From Cordia subcordata (taxonomy: Eukaryota; Streptophyta; Magnoliopsida; Boraginales; Cordiaceae), in the NCBI GenBank assembly GCA_028554755.1, contig JAPTOF010000026.1, forward strand, positions 992,001 through 1,056,000: a DNA stretch of 64,000 nucleotides, in the 5' to 3' direction. Position 1 is the stretch's first letter, and every line of letters starts with the position of its first letter. Below the pieces are notes generated by a model. It ran no database searches, was not told the origin of the DNA, and saw only the letters and a program-made list of their open reading frames with translations. The position numbers and the translations under genes are program-made. Positions 47,311-58,679 of this stretch are shown here, piece by piece.

Positions 47311-48180
47311 CGACTATTAATGTGCAAAGAGAGAAACAAAATTTAAAATTTTAAAAAATTTGGTGCCATAAGATAGTTTAAAATCAAAACTTACCATTGT
47401 ATATGTTTATCTATCCATTTCAATCATGACTTGAGCTTGAAATTCACAAAAGAATTTTTATTTTGAAATCTTCAAATTAAACATATAAAAAAGAGTTTAG
47501 AATTTAGAATTGTAAAATTAGAAATCAATTTGAGTTTTCAAATGTATTGTAATTTGAAATTTTTAGAAGACTAAAAAATAAAAAAAATGACCTAAGTAAA
47601 GTAGGATTTAAAAATTACTCAGATAAGATAAAATTGCCAACTATTGAGCTTTTACTATATTTTGTGCCTCTTGAACTTTAATTTTTGGTAAAAATTGAGG
47701 TGTTTTTATATTTTGGCCATAACTTTTCGTTAATTGACTCAAATTGAGGCGATTCAAGTATCTATGGAAAGTTAAAAGAACGACCTACAATTTGACAAAT
47801 TTGTTGAATTGTCTTGAGAGGTGGAGAAAGGAAGAGAAACACGTGAATATTGGAAGAAAGATAACATACATACATATACATACATATATATATATACATA
47901 CATATACATACATATATATATACATACATATGCATACATATATATATATACATACATATACATACATATATATATATATAAGTGTATACACGAGCTTTTT
48001 CCAACCAAGTAAGAATTGAGCTTTTGCATTTAATGCTTGATGCGATAGATGCTTCAAAATTAATGTCAAGTGAGTGTTGAGTGTTTGGTATGTACATTGA
48101 GCCTATAAATTGCAGAAAAATGTTCATATTTTATACAGTACCTAAATTGATTGATTTGGTGAATAAGTTGTTTACTTTTT
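47311..48180. repeat. intergenic DNA with CATA/TA microsatellite
   Basis: No gene is recognised. 47872-47980 is a CATACATATATA array. The overlapping Tyr/Ile/Cys- or His/Thr-rich open frames on both strands come from this repeat. Confidence 0.85.
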
Positions 48181-49130
48181 CCAGCTTTTCTGTATCTATT
48201 TTTAGATACCGGCTGCCCATTCCAGTGAGCCGGTAAGGGTCGCTAGTGGGTACTAGCTAAAGGTGCCCACCCGGTAGCATCAGTCGCTAAATCCAGTATG
48301 TTAAGTTCTTGAGACGACTAGGGTACTAGCTAAGTGGTAGGGTCAGTCAATACTTCCAATATTCTTGGCAGCTGAAGGCATTGGTAAGCCGATAGATGTA
48401 CTTTTTCTGCAGTACATTTTTTAAACGTTGGAATTTTATTTTTTGGCTATTGTAAATACATGCCTTGCCCTCAAACACAAAGACAACTTGATCAATAGCA
48501 TTTATTCAAGCTCTCAAGTATTCAATACTCTTTATCTCTCTCTTGCAATCTTTCTCTATTATTTCTCATCTTTGTTTATGGCATATCATTAGGATTCATT
48601 GATCAAGTCCTTTGGCTCATAAATTGCTCACCTACTTAGAGCAATATATGAAGGCTTATATTTCTTGTACACTTGCTTATAAGAAGTTCTTTGTAAAACC
48701 ATCTCTTACTATTACATTGGGAGTGTTCTTTGCTCTTAGGTAGCATAGTTTGTGAGGAATTTTCTATCAAGAGTGAAAGGGTAAAATCCATAAGTATTGG
48801 GTGAATACTTGTGGTCCTTATGGCAAAGCAAGTTTTGTAGTCGTTGTTCAATGCTTCAACAACGTGCTAAGAAAGAAACTGATCACAAGTGAAGTTTCCA
48901 AAACTAACCTTAGGTAGTAGACTAGGCCTTCAGGAGTTCGAACCACTCTAAATTATTACGTTGGATCTTCTTAACCCTAAACTCTTTATATTTCAAGTAT
49001 TCATTTTATATATCGTATGTGTTATTGCTTGAAATATTTGTTAAAGGCTTTTATTGCTTATTCGTTCCATTAATCTAGTTCACCCCCCCCCTCTTGGGTT
49101 CATTCTTTGGGCAATAGTGGTTTTTATTAT
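48181..49130 (+). repeat. probable copia-type LTR fragment
   Basis: The stretch has the layout of a plant copia LTR: CT-rich leader, a GTTCGAACCACTCTAAAT-type phrase and an end in TTCACCCCCCCCTCTTGGGTT. No primer site, partner LTR or coding region follows, and the borders are uncertain. It could be a solo LTR or a truncated 5' end. Confidence 0.5.
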
Positions 49131-50862
49131 TGAGGGACCTTTCTACTTATGGCTATTCACCTTTCATTTTTGTTATGTTTCTTTGTTTCTTTTTTAAGAC
49201 TGTCTTCTGCAGATACTCAGAAGTAGGTTCATCTTCTATAGGCTTGGGTTAGGCAATAGCGGAACTAGGATTTCAATATTGTGGGGGCCAACATATAATT
49301 AAAAGACAATCGTATTAAATATTTCAATATAATAAATGTAAAGAACAAATATAATGTAAGCAAAAGTTTACAGATTCAATCAATGAAGTTGTGCTCGTCT
49401 TTCTTTCATGGCATAAAATTCATCAATTATGGTATATACATGAATATCTTTGGTAATTTCTTTTTCTATGTAGATAATCAAACTATCTTTCAAAACGTCA
49501 TCTTTCATATGTTGCAAAGCCTTGTTTTGATAACAGTCATGGTAGAAAAGGCTCATCCTGTAGTTGTTGTTGAGACATGAAGAGTTAAAATCAGCCTTAT
49601 CAGTCTATTAATAAAAGGAAAAACTCTTGATTTTCTAGTTTTCACCAAACCTCTACACAGAGATGACATGCTAGACAAATTTTTCAAATCAGAATGGTTA
49701 GACACATCAAGCTCATAATGTTGCAATTGATACTTTAGATGAATCATCTCTAGCTCAAAAAAATCAGATAGATAAAACTTTTCTCAAAAAAATCGGATGG
49801 ATAAAACTTTTCAATAAGTTCGCATATGTTATCAGTATCAAACCATTTGTACTAGACTTTAGGATCTAAAGCTGCACTAAGAGTAAGAAGCTAAGTTGTT
49901 TGCTCATTAAATCTGCTATTTAGTTCCTGTAGTTGTTGATCTATAATAGCAGTAAATATATCTACCCGATAATGATGCTCCACTGTTACAGTATTCTTTT
50001 TGCGATGAGATCGGAGGATGTCAGAATAAGAAGAATTCATAACAGGAACTTGTATATTATGATGCAAACAAAATGATGTCACATTCTCCAAAAGAGTTTC
50101 CTAACCAACATTTCTCAACTTCTCCAACAATGATTTTGTAGTAGAAATCATATGAATTGTATTCAAAATGTCTTAAGATGTTTGTTACAAAATTTGACAA
50201 AGCACATTACTGATCCCTATGATTTCTTTCATCAAATGCAAGATAAATACAAAATCAAAGGACATCAATACTTTGAGAGAAATGTTGCATCTCCATGCTA
50301 AGAGAATGTAGATCATTCAGTAGCTATGTCCTGAAGAACTATAGAAGTTGGCCTAAACATCCTTATCAAACTGCAAATTGAACTAAAATGACAACTCTAT
50401 CTAGTATCTCTAGGTTGTTGCAAAGTTCTATTTGATTGGCTCCTTTACCAGTATCAATTTCAATCAAATGTGCATTTCCAATTACTTGGGCAGCTTGTAA
50501 CTCATCATTTCATTTAGAAGAAGAGCTCATAATATTAACAATAAAGCTTATTTTTTGAAAAACTATATGTATGTCAACAACTTCTCTAGGTGCAGCAACA
50601 AGAGCCAGTTGTAACGATGAACTAAGTAATGCACATGATATGCATAAGGACAAACTTTAAGAAACAAAGCTTGCAACCCATCCATTTTCCATGGATATTA
50701 CTAGCTCCATCATACCCTTGACCACAAATGTAATGAACATTGAGATTAAGATGAGATAATACACAAGAAATTTCTCTTTTAAGAGTTCATGCTGTTGTGT
50801 CTTTAACATGAATCAAGTCTAAAAATCTCTTTCTAACAAATCTTTTTTTATCAACAAATCTT

Positions 50863-51778
50863 TTTTTTTTTTTGGTGAAATTACGTAAAAGTTTTATTAA
50901 TCATAAATTGTACATAGTACATTACTAAAGCCCCTCAAGCCAAAGATACAACAAGTCTAATCTAAGCCATCACTTGTGGGGCAAGACAACAAAAAGAAAA
51001 GCAACATCTTTTAAAACCTATGGAAAAGCATATACTAATAACTCATCCATACAGTAGCTACATCATCAAATACAAAAAGGAATAAAACAAAATCAAGTGG
51101 CTTGGCCAGAAGAAGAAGGAGGCCGTATAGTATGATCAACATTCACTCCAACACCTCCATGACTAACTGCTTTCTCTACATTCCCAAGATCATCATTCTC
51201 AAGAGTAAAGCTATCATTCCCATTCTCCATTTCAACCTGAGCTTTATTTGGGATTTCATCATCTTTGTCAATTTATTGCAATCCATGATATTTTTAAGAG
51301 TTGAGGTCGAGGCACCATTGCTTTTATTTGATGCGAACTCATCCATACTCTTGAGGCTAACACTAGCAAATGGCGTAGGGTTCACGTTTGCCACTTTTCT
51401 TCAAGCTTTCTTAGTTTGAGCATTCCTCCAATCACCTATTTTCTTCTCCATATTTGGAGCTTACCGATGGGCATTAGTCTTAGGAGCAAATGGACAAGAA
51501 GAGAAAGCATGACCTACAATTTTGCATGAGGAGCATACGAGGGGCTTCCAAGCATATTTGACATTGATTTTAGCCCATTCACCATTTCTAAGCTTTACAA
51601 AAGTGTGATTTGATAGTTCCTTAGAGAGGTCCATCTCAATGCATACTCTTGCAAAACCTACAAAGGTACGGGACTCTGTTAATTTATCCATATAGAGTGG
51701 CATCCCAAGAGTGCTAGTGTTGTAGCTTAAACCTCATTGTGTGATCAAAGAGCAAGCAACATTATGAAGCTTGGACCC
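50863..51778 (-). mobile_element. ORF1-only LINE insertion
   Basis: 916-bp insert with a perfect 13-bp duplication ATCAACAAATCTT (50850-50862 and 51779-51791) and a poly-A tail on minus (T run at 50863-50873). On minus it begins inside LINE ORF1, runs through ORF1 and then passes to a 3' tail ending in AATAAAAC...TTTCACC and poly-A. No endonuclease, RT or RNase H sequence is present, so ORF2 is missing. It lies inside the hAT-like pseudogene and is younger. Confidence 0.82.
51176..51778 (-). pseudogene. LINE ORF1 C-terminal part with zinc knuckle
   Basis: Minus frame at 51461-51703: GMPLYMDKLTESRTFVGFAR, VCIEMDLSKEL and the zinc-knuckle segment WKPLVCSSCKIVGHAFSSCP (CX2CX4HX4C intact). This is the DUF4283/zf-CCHC arrangement of plant LINE ORF1, an RNA-binding protein. 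A stop follows, then a low-similarity continuation at 51176-51394. The N-terminal DUF4283 half is missing, consistent with 5' truncation. Confidence 0.82.
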
Positions 51779-52700
51779 ATCAACAAATCTTATAACAATA
51801 GCCATTTGCTCTCTCTTGGATTCATCTTAAGCTTCATCAACAATTAAACAAAACACTGTATCACCAATCTCATTATGAATCTTGTTCTGTACACTTCTAG
51901 CAATCATAGGTAAAATTTCTTTTTGAATTTTATATGATGTGTATTTTGCATTTTGTGAGGCATTATACGAAACAACTCTATAAACTTGCTCATTGTACTT
52001 CCTAACAACTTTAACATTTCAAGAAAATTACCTTAATTTCTTGAATCCACACTTTCTTCATGTCCTCTAAAAGCAAACCCTTAAAATGTTAACTATCAAC
52101 AGAATCTAAGAAAGCTTTAAGGTGCAAGTGATTATTAAAAATTTGTGAGGAAGTTTTCCTTTGCATCACCTTTTTAATATGAGAAGATTGATTCTTCAAA
52201 TTCTCACAATATGTAACAGTAGAATTATGAGTTGAATTCGGCTTTCTTCCAACATAGAATAAGAAAACACACTCATTTCCTTGATTTACTTTTTTTCCAA
52301 TTTCTAAATCCCTTAATAGTGAATGCATTTGTTCCTAATTTTGCTGATGATTTTGCCAAAAGATAGCTAGGAAAGCAAAATGCAATATCTTTTGTAAGTG
52401 AATACTCTAACCAAGAAAATTTTTGGAACCAATTAGCTTGAAATCGACAGGGATGACTCTTTGGTCCAGAGTATGGATATTCTGATTGAATATGCTGATA
52501 TGGACCAAATTGAATATATGCTCTATGAATTTCATCTTTCTGGTTCATTGGATGCTCCCAAATTTGAGGACATAATCTCGGGTCACGAACTAAAGAACTA
52601 ATATCAAAATTTTCATGTTCAACCTTTGGAGATTCTGCTACAGCTTCTAGAACCATATTTGTGTCAATATTGGATGCAAAAGGTTGTTCATGAGATTCTA

Positions 52701-53615
52701 TGTCAACATTTTTTCCTTTTTTTTTTTGGGAAAAAGGAATAAATTGTTTTAAACTTATACATACTTACTTTTGCCTAAAAAGTAAAAATAATTTTAATTT
52801 CAAATTAGCTATTATAATAAAGTTAAGTGCAATTTGTATGTAATTAAAATGGAGCTAAGTGTTAGTTAAAAGAAAATAGACTTTTTCATATCTAATTTGT
52901 CATTCTATTATGAATTAAAAATTATAGTCATGTCATAGCTTCATTGGTTTAGATTAAATAGACATTAAAAATTATTATTACAACTAAATATTTATTATTA
53001 CACTTTACAAATAATTATTAAAAATAATTATTTAATTACTCTATGTCATGACTTTATTTCTAAATAAAAGAAAATATTTACTAAAAATTATCATTACAAT
53101 GAAACAAATAAGAATCACAATAAGAAATAGTTTGGACAAAGTTATTTACCTTTTTTACTTTCTTGTGCTTTAAAATATTTACCAGCTAAAAAAATATAAA
53201 AGTAATATTAAGAAAAAGAAAATGCTCAAAGAGATATATTCAAACATAAATAAATACAATATGGTTTACATTTTTTGTTGTTTTGTGACCTTGTCTTGTT
53301 TGTTTGTTGTGAAAAATAAATTAAGATAGAGTGAGAAAGAGATGGTGATAGGGTAGGGTAGGGGGACTCTTGGTACTACTGCTTCTTCTGGAATCCGACG
53401 AGTGGAAAAGAATAGAGTGGGGGTTTAAGTTTTGGGATTCGAGAAAAAGTGGGTGGATAGGGATGAAAGACATAGCAACAAAGAAAAAGAAAAGGACAAA
53501 AGTTATTGACAGCTCACCTCATGGAAAAGATTTCCTAGCACGTGGGTTATGGCTACAATCTTCTCACTCCTCATGTTTGGGATTTTGGGGGGAGAGGGCC
53601 CAAGGTTATAAAAGA

Positions 53616-53677
<62 letters not shown>

Positions 53678-53739
53678 AATATACACACACACACATACAG
53701 ATATATATGTGTGTATGTGTGCGTACCATAGCAAACGGC
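52701..53739. other. unassigned AT-rich stretch and TA microsatellite
   Basis: 52701-53600 has no recognised gene. 53370-53600 has an open frame with no family signature. 53619-53673 is a (TA)n run followed by ACACAC and GTGTG tracts to 53722. Confidence 0.6.
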
Positions 53740-54403
53740 ATCCTGAGCCTTTTTGCAGCAGTTTGATGGGCTAGATCAACCGGATCCTAATGAACAATAT
53801 AGGATTCTATTGAGGGATCACCTCCAAAGGATCCTCCAATATAGGCAGCAACTCACTAGGCCTGCGACGGCTTGGTAGTATGTTCCAGCATGAAGGTGAT
53901 AGTGGCCGGGGTGTAAGGGGAATTGTAGGAGATTTAAACCATTATCAATACTGTAAGAAAAGATGAGGTTGTTAGGCCGAACCAATAACCATAACTGATT
54001 TGTCAAAATAGCTGGAAGTATCTTTGCATCTAAGATCGGATTTATTGATCGAAATTGTGATTATACCTTAGGCTAGATTTAATTCCCATTGTTTTCCTAT
54101 TTTTCTAGTCTTGCGTGAACCTAGGATTGCGTGTTTTAGTCGTTTTTATTTTTATTTAATTTTTTTTATTTCTTGGCCAAGTTGTGTGCCCACGCAGTGC
54201 AAACTATTGTGCTGGACAGTTTTGTTTATTTTATTTTTTTGCATTAAAAACCCTCTTCTTTGATTATAACTTATTTGATTAATCTCCTTTGCATAATTAA
54301 CATAATATAATCTCCCATTACTTGTGAATTCAACCCTTTTCTAACTACGTAACTCGCGAGATAAGAATTGGAATCTTATTTTCGGTGGTTTTGACACCCA
54401 TCA
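53740..54403 (+). repeat. 5' LTR (3' part) of the Athila-type element
   Basis: It ends CACCCATCA just before the primer site. It includes the stretch shared with 40020-40150. The left border is lost or hidden by the TA microsatellite, and no 3' LTR is found before the end of the window. Confidence 0.65.
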
Positions 54404-54408
54404 AAGTT

Positions 54409-54426
54409 TGGCACCATAGTCAGCGA
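54409..54426 (+). other. primer-binding site, tRNA-Asp type
   Basis: TGGCACCATAGTCAGCGA resembles the TGGCGCCGTTGTCGGGGA site typical of Athila-type Ty3/gypsy elements, with several substitutions. It follows the LTR end and precedes gag by 25 bases. Confidence 0.7.
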
Positions 54427-54450
54427 TTGGTGCTAAAATTTTTGCCTTTT

Positions 54451-55960
54451 ATGACCAGGTCAGATCATACAAGTGAGTTTCAATTTGATCTTGAAATCGA
54501 AAAGACCGCAAAGAGCTTGAAAAAAGAAGCAAAGTTGCAGAAACAACTCCAAAAGCAAGCAGAAGCTTTACAAGTGCAGCACGAACCATCAAGTGAGTCT
54601 GAGAATGAGGAGACGGTAGGGAACAACTAGACCTTGCGTGAATTGGTAGCTGGCCCCTTGAATCAACAGCCCCTATGCATCATGTACCCTACATTGAACG
54701 CAGACTTTGAGCTAAAATCGGGTCTAGTACACCTTTTACCCATCTTCCGCGGATTGGAGAACAAGGATCCACATAAGCGTTTGAAGGAGTTTGATGTAGT
54801 TTGTTCCAGCATGAAGCCCTAGGGCGTGATGGAAGATTAAATTAAATTAAAGGCGTTTCCGTTTTTCACTGGCAGATTTAGCAAAAGAATGGTTATTCTA
54901 CCTTCCATTTGCCTCTATCACTACATGGGATGCAATGGCAAGAGCTTTTCTTGACAAATTCTTCCCTGCTTCAAGGGTCGCGGTAATTAGAAATGAAATT
55001 TGTGCCATCAAGTGGAAGGATTCAGAATTGCTTTATGATTATTGGGAGAGATTTAAAAGACTTTATGAGTTGTCCTTAACATGGGATTTTGGACCTATCT
55101 CTCATTCAATAGTTTTATGAAGGGCTGCTCCTAATAGAAAAAAAGATGATAGATGTTGCAAACGAAGGTGCCATCATTAACAAAACACCACAACAAGCTA
55201 GAGACTTGATTTCCATCGTGGCTGCAAATTCATAGCAATTCAAAACTAGACAAAAACCTTCATGAAGAGTTAATGATGTAAGTGTTTCCTCTATTGATTC
55301 AAAATTGACTCAAGTAACTGCTCTTGTTCAAAGTTTGGTTGTAGGTGGTAATGTTTCAATTCAAAAGGTTTGCAGAATTTGTGCTATGATGGGACCTCCA
55401 ACCAACATTTGTCTTATGCTCCGAGAGGAGGATCCCCAACAAGCCAATGCTGTTAGAGGATTTCCCAGTCTACCACAATGGAGATACAATCCTTTTTTGA
55501 ATACATATAACCCCGATTGAAGGGACCATTCGAATTTGAGCTAGAAGCTAGGTCACAAAACTATAATCAAACTAATTCGCAGCACTTTCAACTACGACTA
55601 GCCCTACCACAGCAGCCTAGGCCTCTAAATTCAGGTACTTCTCTTGAAGATATTGTGAATGCTCTTGCTCTTAATGATAAAAAATTTCAACAGGATACAA
55701 AGACAAGCATTAAGAACTTGGAAAATCAAGTTCGCCAATTAGCCACCTCTACTAGCCGATCAGAGTCCAAGGGTAAGCTACCATCTCAAACGGTAGTCAA
55801 TCTAAAGCAAAACGCAAACGCCATAACCTTACGAAGTGGAAAGAGCTATAGGACAGCTACTATCAGACCAGGCGTGGGCACACAAAGTTGACATCATCTA
55901 AAACAGGGAAAGAAATCGAAAAAAATGGTGTAGAATGTGATGAAAAAGCGCTAGACAGCG
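54451..55960 (+). pseudogene. Athila-type gag
   Basis: ATG at 54451 (MTRSDHTSEFQFDLEIEKTA) is preferred to an upstream in-frame ATG at 54385, because that one would begin before the primer site. It continues in shifted frames: PLNQQPLCIMYPTLNADFEL, FRGLENKDPHKRLKEFDVVC, LDKFFPASRVAVIRNEICAI (retrotransposon gag domain) and YDYWERFKRLYELSLTWDF. The second half, with NYNQTNSQHFQ, LENQVRQLATSTSRSESKGK and NAITLRSGK, is the usual gag-protease linker. At least five stops or frameshifts interrupt it. Confidence 0.88.
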
Positions 55961-56059
55961 ACAAAAAAGAGCCTAAAAATGGTGTAGAACTGGTAGTTAA
56001 GCCTCCTTTCCCTGAGAGATTTACAAAGTCCGAAAAGGAGAAGGAAGTGAAGGAGATTT

Positions 56060-56821
56060 TTGAGTTTTTTTCGCAAAGTTAAGGTAAATATTCCCCTATT
56101 TGATGCAATTAGGCAAGTACCTCGAATTGGAAAGTTTTTCAAAGAATTGTGCACTAATAAAACGAAACTGGTAGGGAATGAAGAGATAAGTAGGGGGGAG
56201 AACGTCTCCGCCGTGCTTAAAAAGAGATTGCCAACCAAAATGCAAGGACCAAGGCATGCTGCTATCTCTTGTCAAATAGGCTTTCTAGGTATTAAGAAAG
56301 CTATGTATGATTTAGGAGCATCTATTAATGTCATGTCTAAGTCTATTTACTCCACTTTGAACGAGGGACCTTTGAAGGTAGGACCATTGAAAGAAATGGA
56401 CGTTGTTATTCAAGTAGCTGATAGATCCTTGGTTTATCCTAAAGGTGTTTTAGAGGATATTTTTGTACAAGTGGCTAAATTAGTCTTTCTTGCTGATTTT
56501 TATGTGCTCGATATGAAGGACAATTCATCTCCCAAGTCTTGTGAAATCTTGCGAGGTAGAGCTTTTCTTAGCACTACTAGAGACAAAATTGATGTTCATG
56601 ATGGAACTTTGATTTTGGAGTTTGATGGTGATGTAATTAAATTTAATGTTTATGATGCCATGAAATATCCTAGTGATGTCTATTGTGTTTTTGGTTTGGA
56701 GGCTTACAATCCACTACTTGAGAACTTACATAAATTATGGGACCAAGAGTTTCTTGAATTATTTGAATTTGACAAGTTGAATGTTTATTTGCAAAAGTTC
56801 TACACTCAAAAGATTGCATGA
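56060..56821 (+). pseudogene. Athila-type protease region
   Basis: A 253-codon open frame containing AMYDLGASINVMSKSIYSTL, a retropepsin of the DLGAS type, then DRSLVYPKGVLEDIFVQV and FLADFYVLDMKD. The active-site Asp is preserved. It ends in a stop before the RT frame. Confidence 0.88.
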
Positions 56822-56959
56822 AATTGAGACAAATTGTTCCATAAATGGTGATTTTCTTGAGATGGTCTATGCTTTGGAAGAATAAAAACCATGAAAGTAT
56901 GGCTTATCCTCTCTTGCACTTCTTACATCTCACACAAAGCTTTTTCCTTCTATTTTGTA

Positions 56960-57990
56960 GGCCCCACAATTGAAATTGAAGCAATTACCTAATCATCTCA
57001 AGTATGCATACTTGGGAGAAAAGGAAACGATTCCGGTCATTATTTCTAGTAAACTTAGTGCGTTAGAAGAAGAAAAGTTGATTGGAGTCTTAAAGGAGTT
57101 CAAGGAAGCCATTGGATGGACCATTACTGATATTAAAGGGTTAAGCCCCTCCGCATGCATGCATAGAATCTTGATGGATGATGAAACTAAAACTTGTAAA
57201 GAGGCTCAATGTCGACTTAATCCACCAATGATAGAAGTAGTGAAGAAAGAGATTTTGAAACTTCTCTATGCAAGTGTGATCTATCCAATTTCTGACAGCA
57301 AATGAGTAAGTCCTGTTCAAGTTGTTCGAAAGAAAATGGGTATTACTGTTATTGAAAATAACGAAAGAGAGTTTGTGCCTACTTGTGTTCAAAATAGACA
57401 GAGAGTATGTATAGACTACAAAAAACTGAATGTTGTAGCCAAAAAAGATCACTTTCCCCTTCTTTTATTGATCAAATGCTTGAAAAGTTAGCAAGCAAAA
57501 CTCATTATTGTTATCTTGATGGTTATTCAGGTTTCCACCAAATTCCACTTGTGCCGAAAGATCAAGAAAAGGTGACTTTTACCTATCTCTTTGGTACGTT
57601 CGCAAATAAAAGAATGCCATTTGGATTGTGCAATGCCCCTGCCACCTTTCGAAGGTGTATGGTAAGTATTTTTTCTGAATATGTGGAGAATATCATTGAA
57701 GTTTTCATGGATGATTTTATAGTATATGGTGAGCCTTTTGATGAATGTTTACATAATCTAGCATTGGTATTAAAAAGGTGTCTGGAATCAAATCTAGTTT
57801 TGAATTATGAAAATTGCCATTTTATGGTAGATCAAGGATTGATTTTAGGTCATATAGTCTCTTCAAAAGGGCTAGAGATGGATAAAGTGAAAATAGATGT
57901 TATGAAATCCTTGCCATACCCTACAAATGTATGGGAAGTTTGTGCTTTTCTTGTACATACAAGTTTTTATCAACGTTTTATCAAGGATTT
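56960..57990 (+). pseudogene. Athila-type reverse transcriptase
   Basis: Open frames at 56970-57305 and 57407-58201. Motifs: IGWTITDIKGLSPSACMHRI, an in-frame TGA at about 57303 where Trp is expected (DSK-stop-VSPVQVV), RVCIDYKKLN in a shifted frame, HYCYLDGYSGFHQIPL, KRMPFGLCNAPATFRRCM and VFMDDFIVYG, the catalytic FMDD box. The catalytic triad is visible, but the frame is broken between the two open stretches. Confidence 0.92.
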
Positions 57991-57999
57991 TGCAAAAGT

Positions 58000-58530
58000 A
58001 TCCCAACTGTTATTCAAAATGCTCCAAAAGGATGTTATGTTCGAATTCAATGAAAGATGCAAAAAAGATTTTGACAAGTTGAAGGAGAAGTTGATTTTGG
58101 CCCTTATTATCCAACCTTCTAGTTGGGATCTTTCTTTCAAAATCATGTGCGATGCGAGTGACCACGTGGTAGGAGTTGTCATAGGCCAACGAGTTGAATG
58201 AGACCCTCACGTCATATATTACGCCTCTAGGACATTGGGCAAAGCTTAAACCAACTATTTCACCACAGAAAAGGAGCTTTTAGCGATTATTTTTGCCTTA
58301 GAAAAATTTTGCTCATATCTGCTTGGTACTAAAGCAATTGTTTATTCTAATCATACAACATTGTGGTACCTGTTAGCAAAGAAGGATGCGAAGCCAAGGC
58401 TTATTCGATGGGTGCTACTCATGCAAGAATTCGATTTGGAGATTCGAGACAACAAAGGGTCCGAAAATCTAGTCACTGATCACCTTAGTCTGCTATCCAC
58501 GAGTGAGGAATCAATTTCTCTCAAGGATGA
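58000..58530 (+). pseudogene. Athila-type RNase H
   Basis: It contains FKIMCDASDHVVGVVIGQRV (first Asp), a stop at 58199-58201, YYASRTLGKA, a stop, [20 protein letters not shown] (Glu), [20 protein letters not shown], where the usual VYSDH Asp reads Asn, and [20 protein letters not shown]. One catalytic Asp is therefore lost and two stops interrupt it. Confidence 0.88.
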
Positions 58531-58679
58531 CTTTCCAGATGAGTATCTTTTTGTTATTCAAAATAGTTCCCCTTGGTTTGTTGATATCATTAATTTCTTA
58601 GTCACTGGTTCTTTGCGTCCTGAGTTGACTAAAAATGAAAAAGATAAAATAAAAAGAGATGCTACGTACAATATGTGGG

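Larger units (their letters stand above)
49250..52700 (-). pseudogene. hAT-like transposase pseudogene (TTF zinc finger, DUF4371, hAT dimerisation)
   Basis: Minus-strand remnant of the plant transposase family with a TTF-type zinc finger, RNase H-like DUF4371 and C-terminal hAT dimerisation domain. N-terminal part at 52273-52656: DPRLCPQIWEHPMNQKDEIH, IQFGPYQHIQSEYPYSGPKS, FSWLEYSLTKDIAFCFPSYL and NAFTIKGFRNWKK. Middle part at 49891-50091: VTVEHHYRVDIFTAIIDQQL and QELNSRFNEQTT. C-terminal part at 49390-49747: YELDVSNHSDLKNLSSMSSL and LIRLILTLHVSTTTTG, then on across stops to the end of the dimerisation domain. The central part is readable only across stops, and a LINE has inserted at 50863-51778. 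An intact ancestor would encode about 700-800 residues. The terminus near 49250 (TAGCGGAACTAGGATTTC, GTGGGGGCC) resembles the 3' end of such elements. Confidence 0.82.

Noticed and set aside
47744..48127. Long open frames on both strands, Tyr/Ile/Cys-rich or His/Thr-rich
   Set aside because: They come from a CATACATATATA array; repeats of this period stay open in several frames at once.
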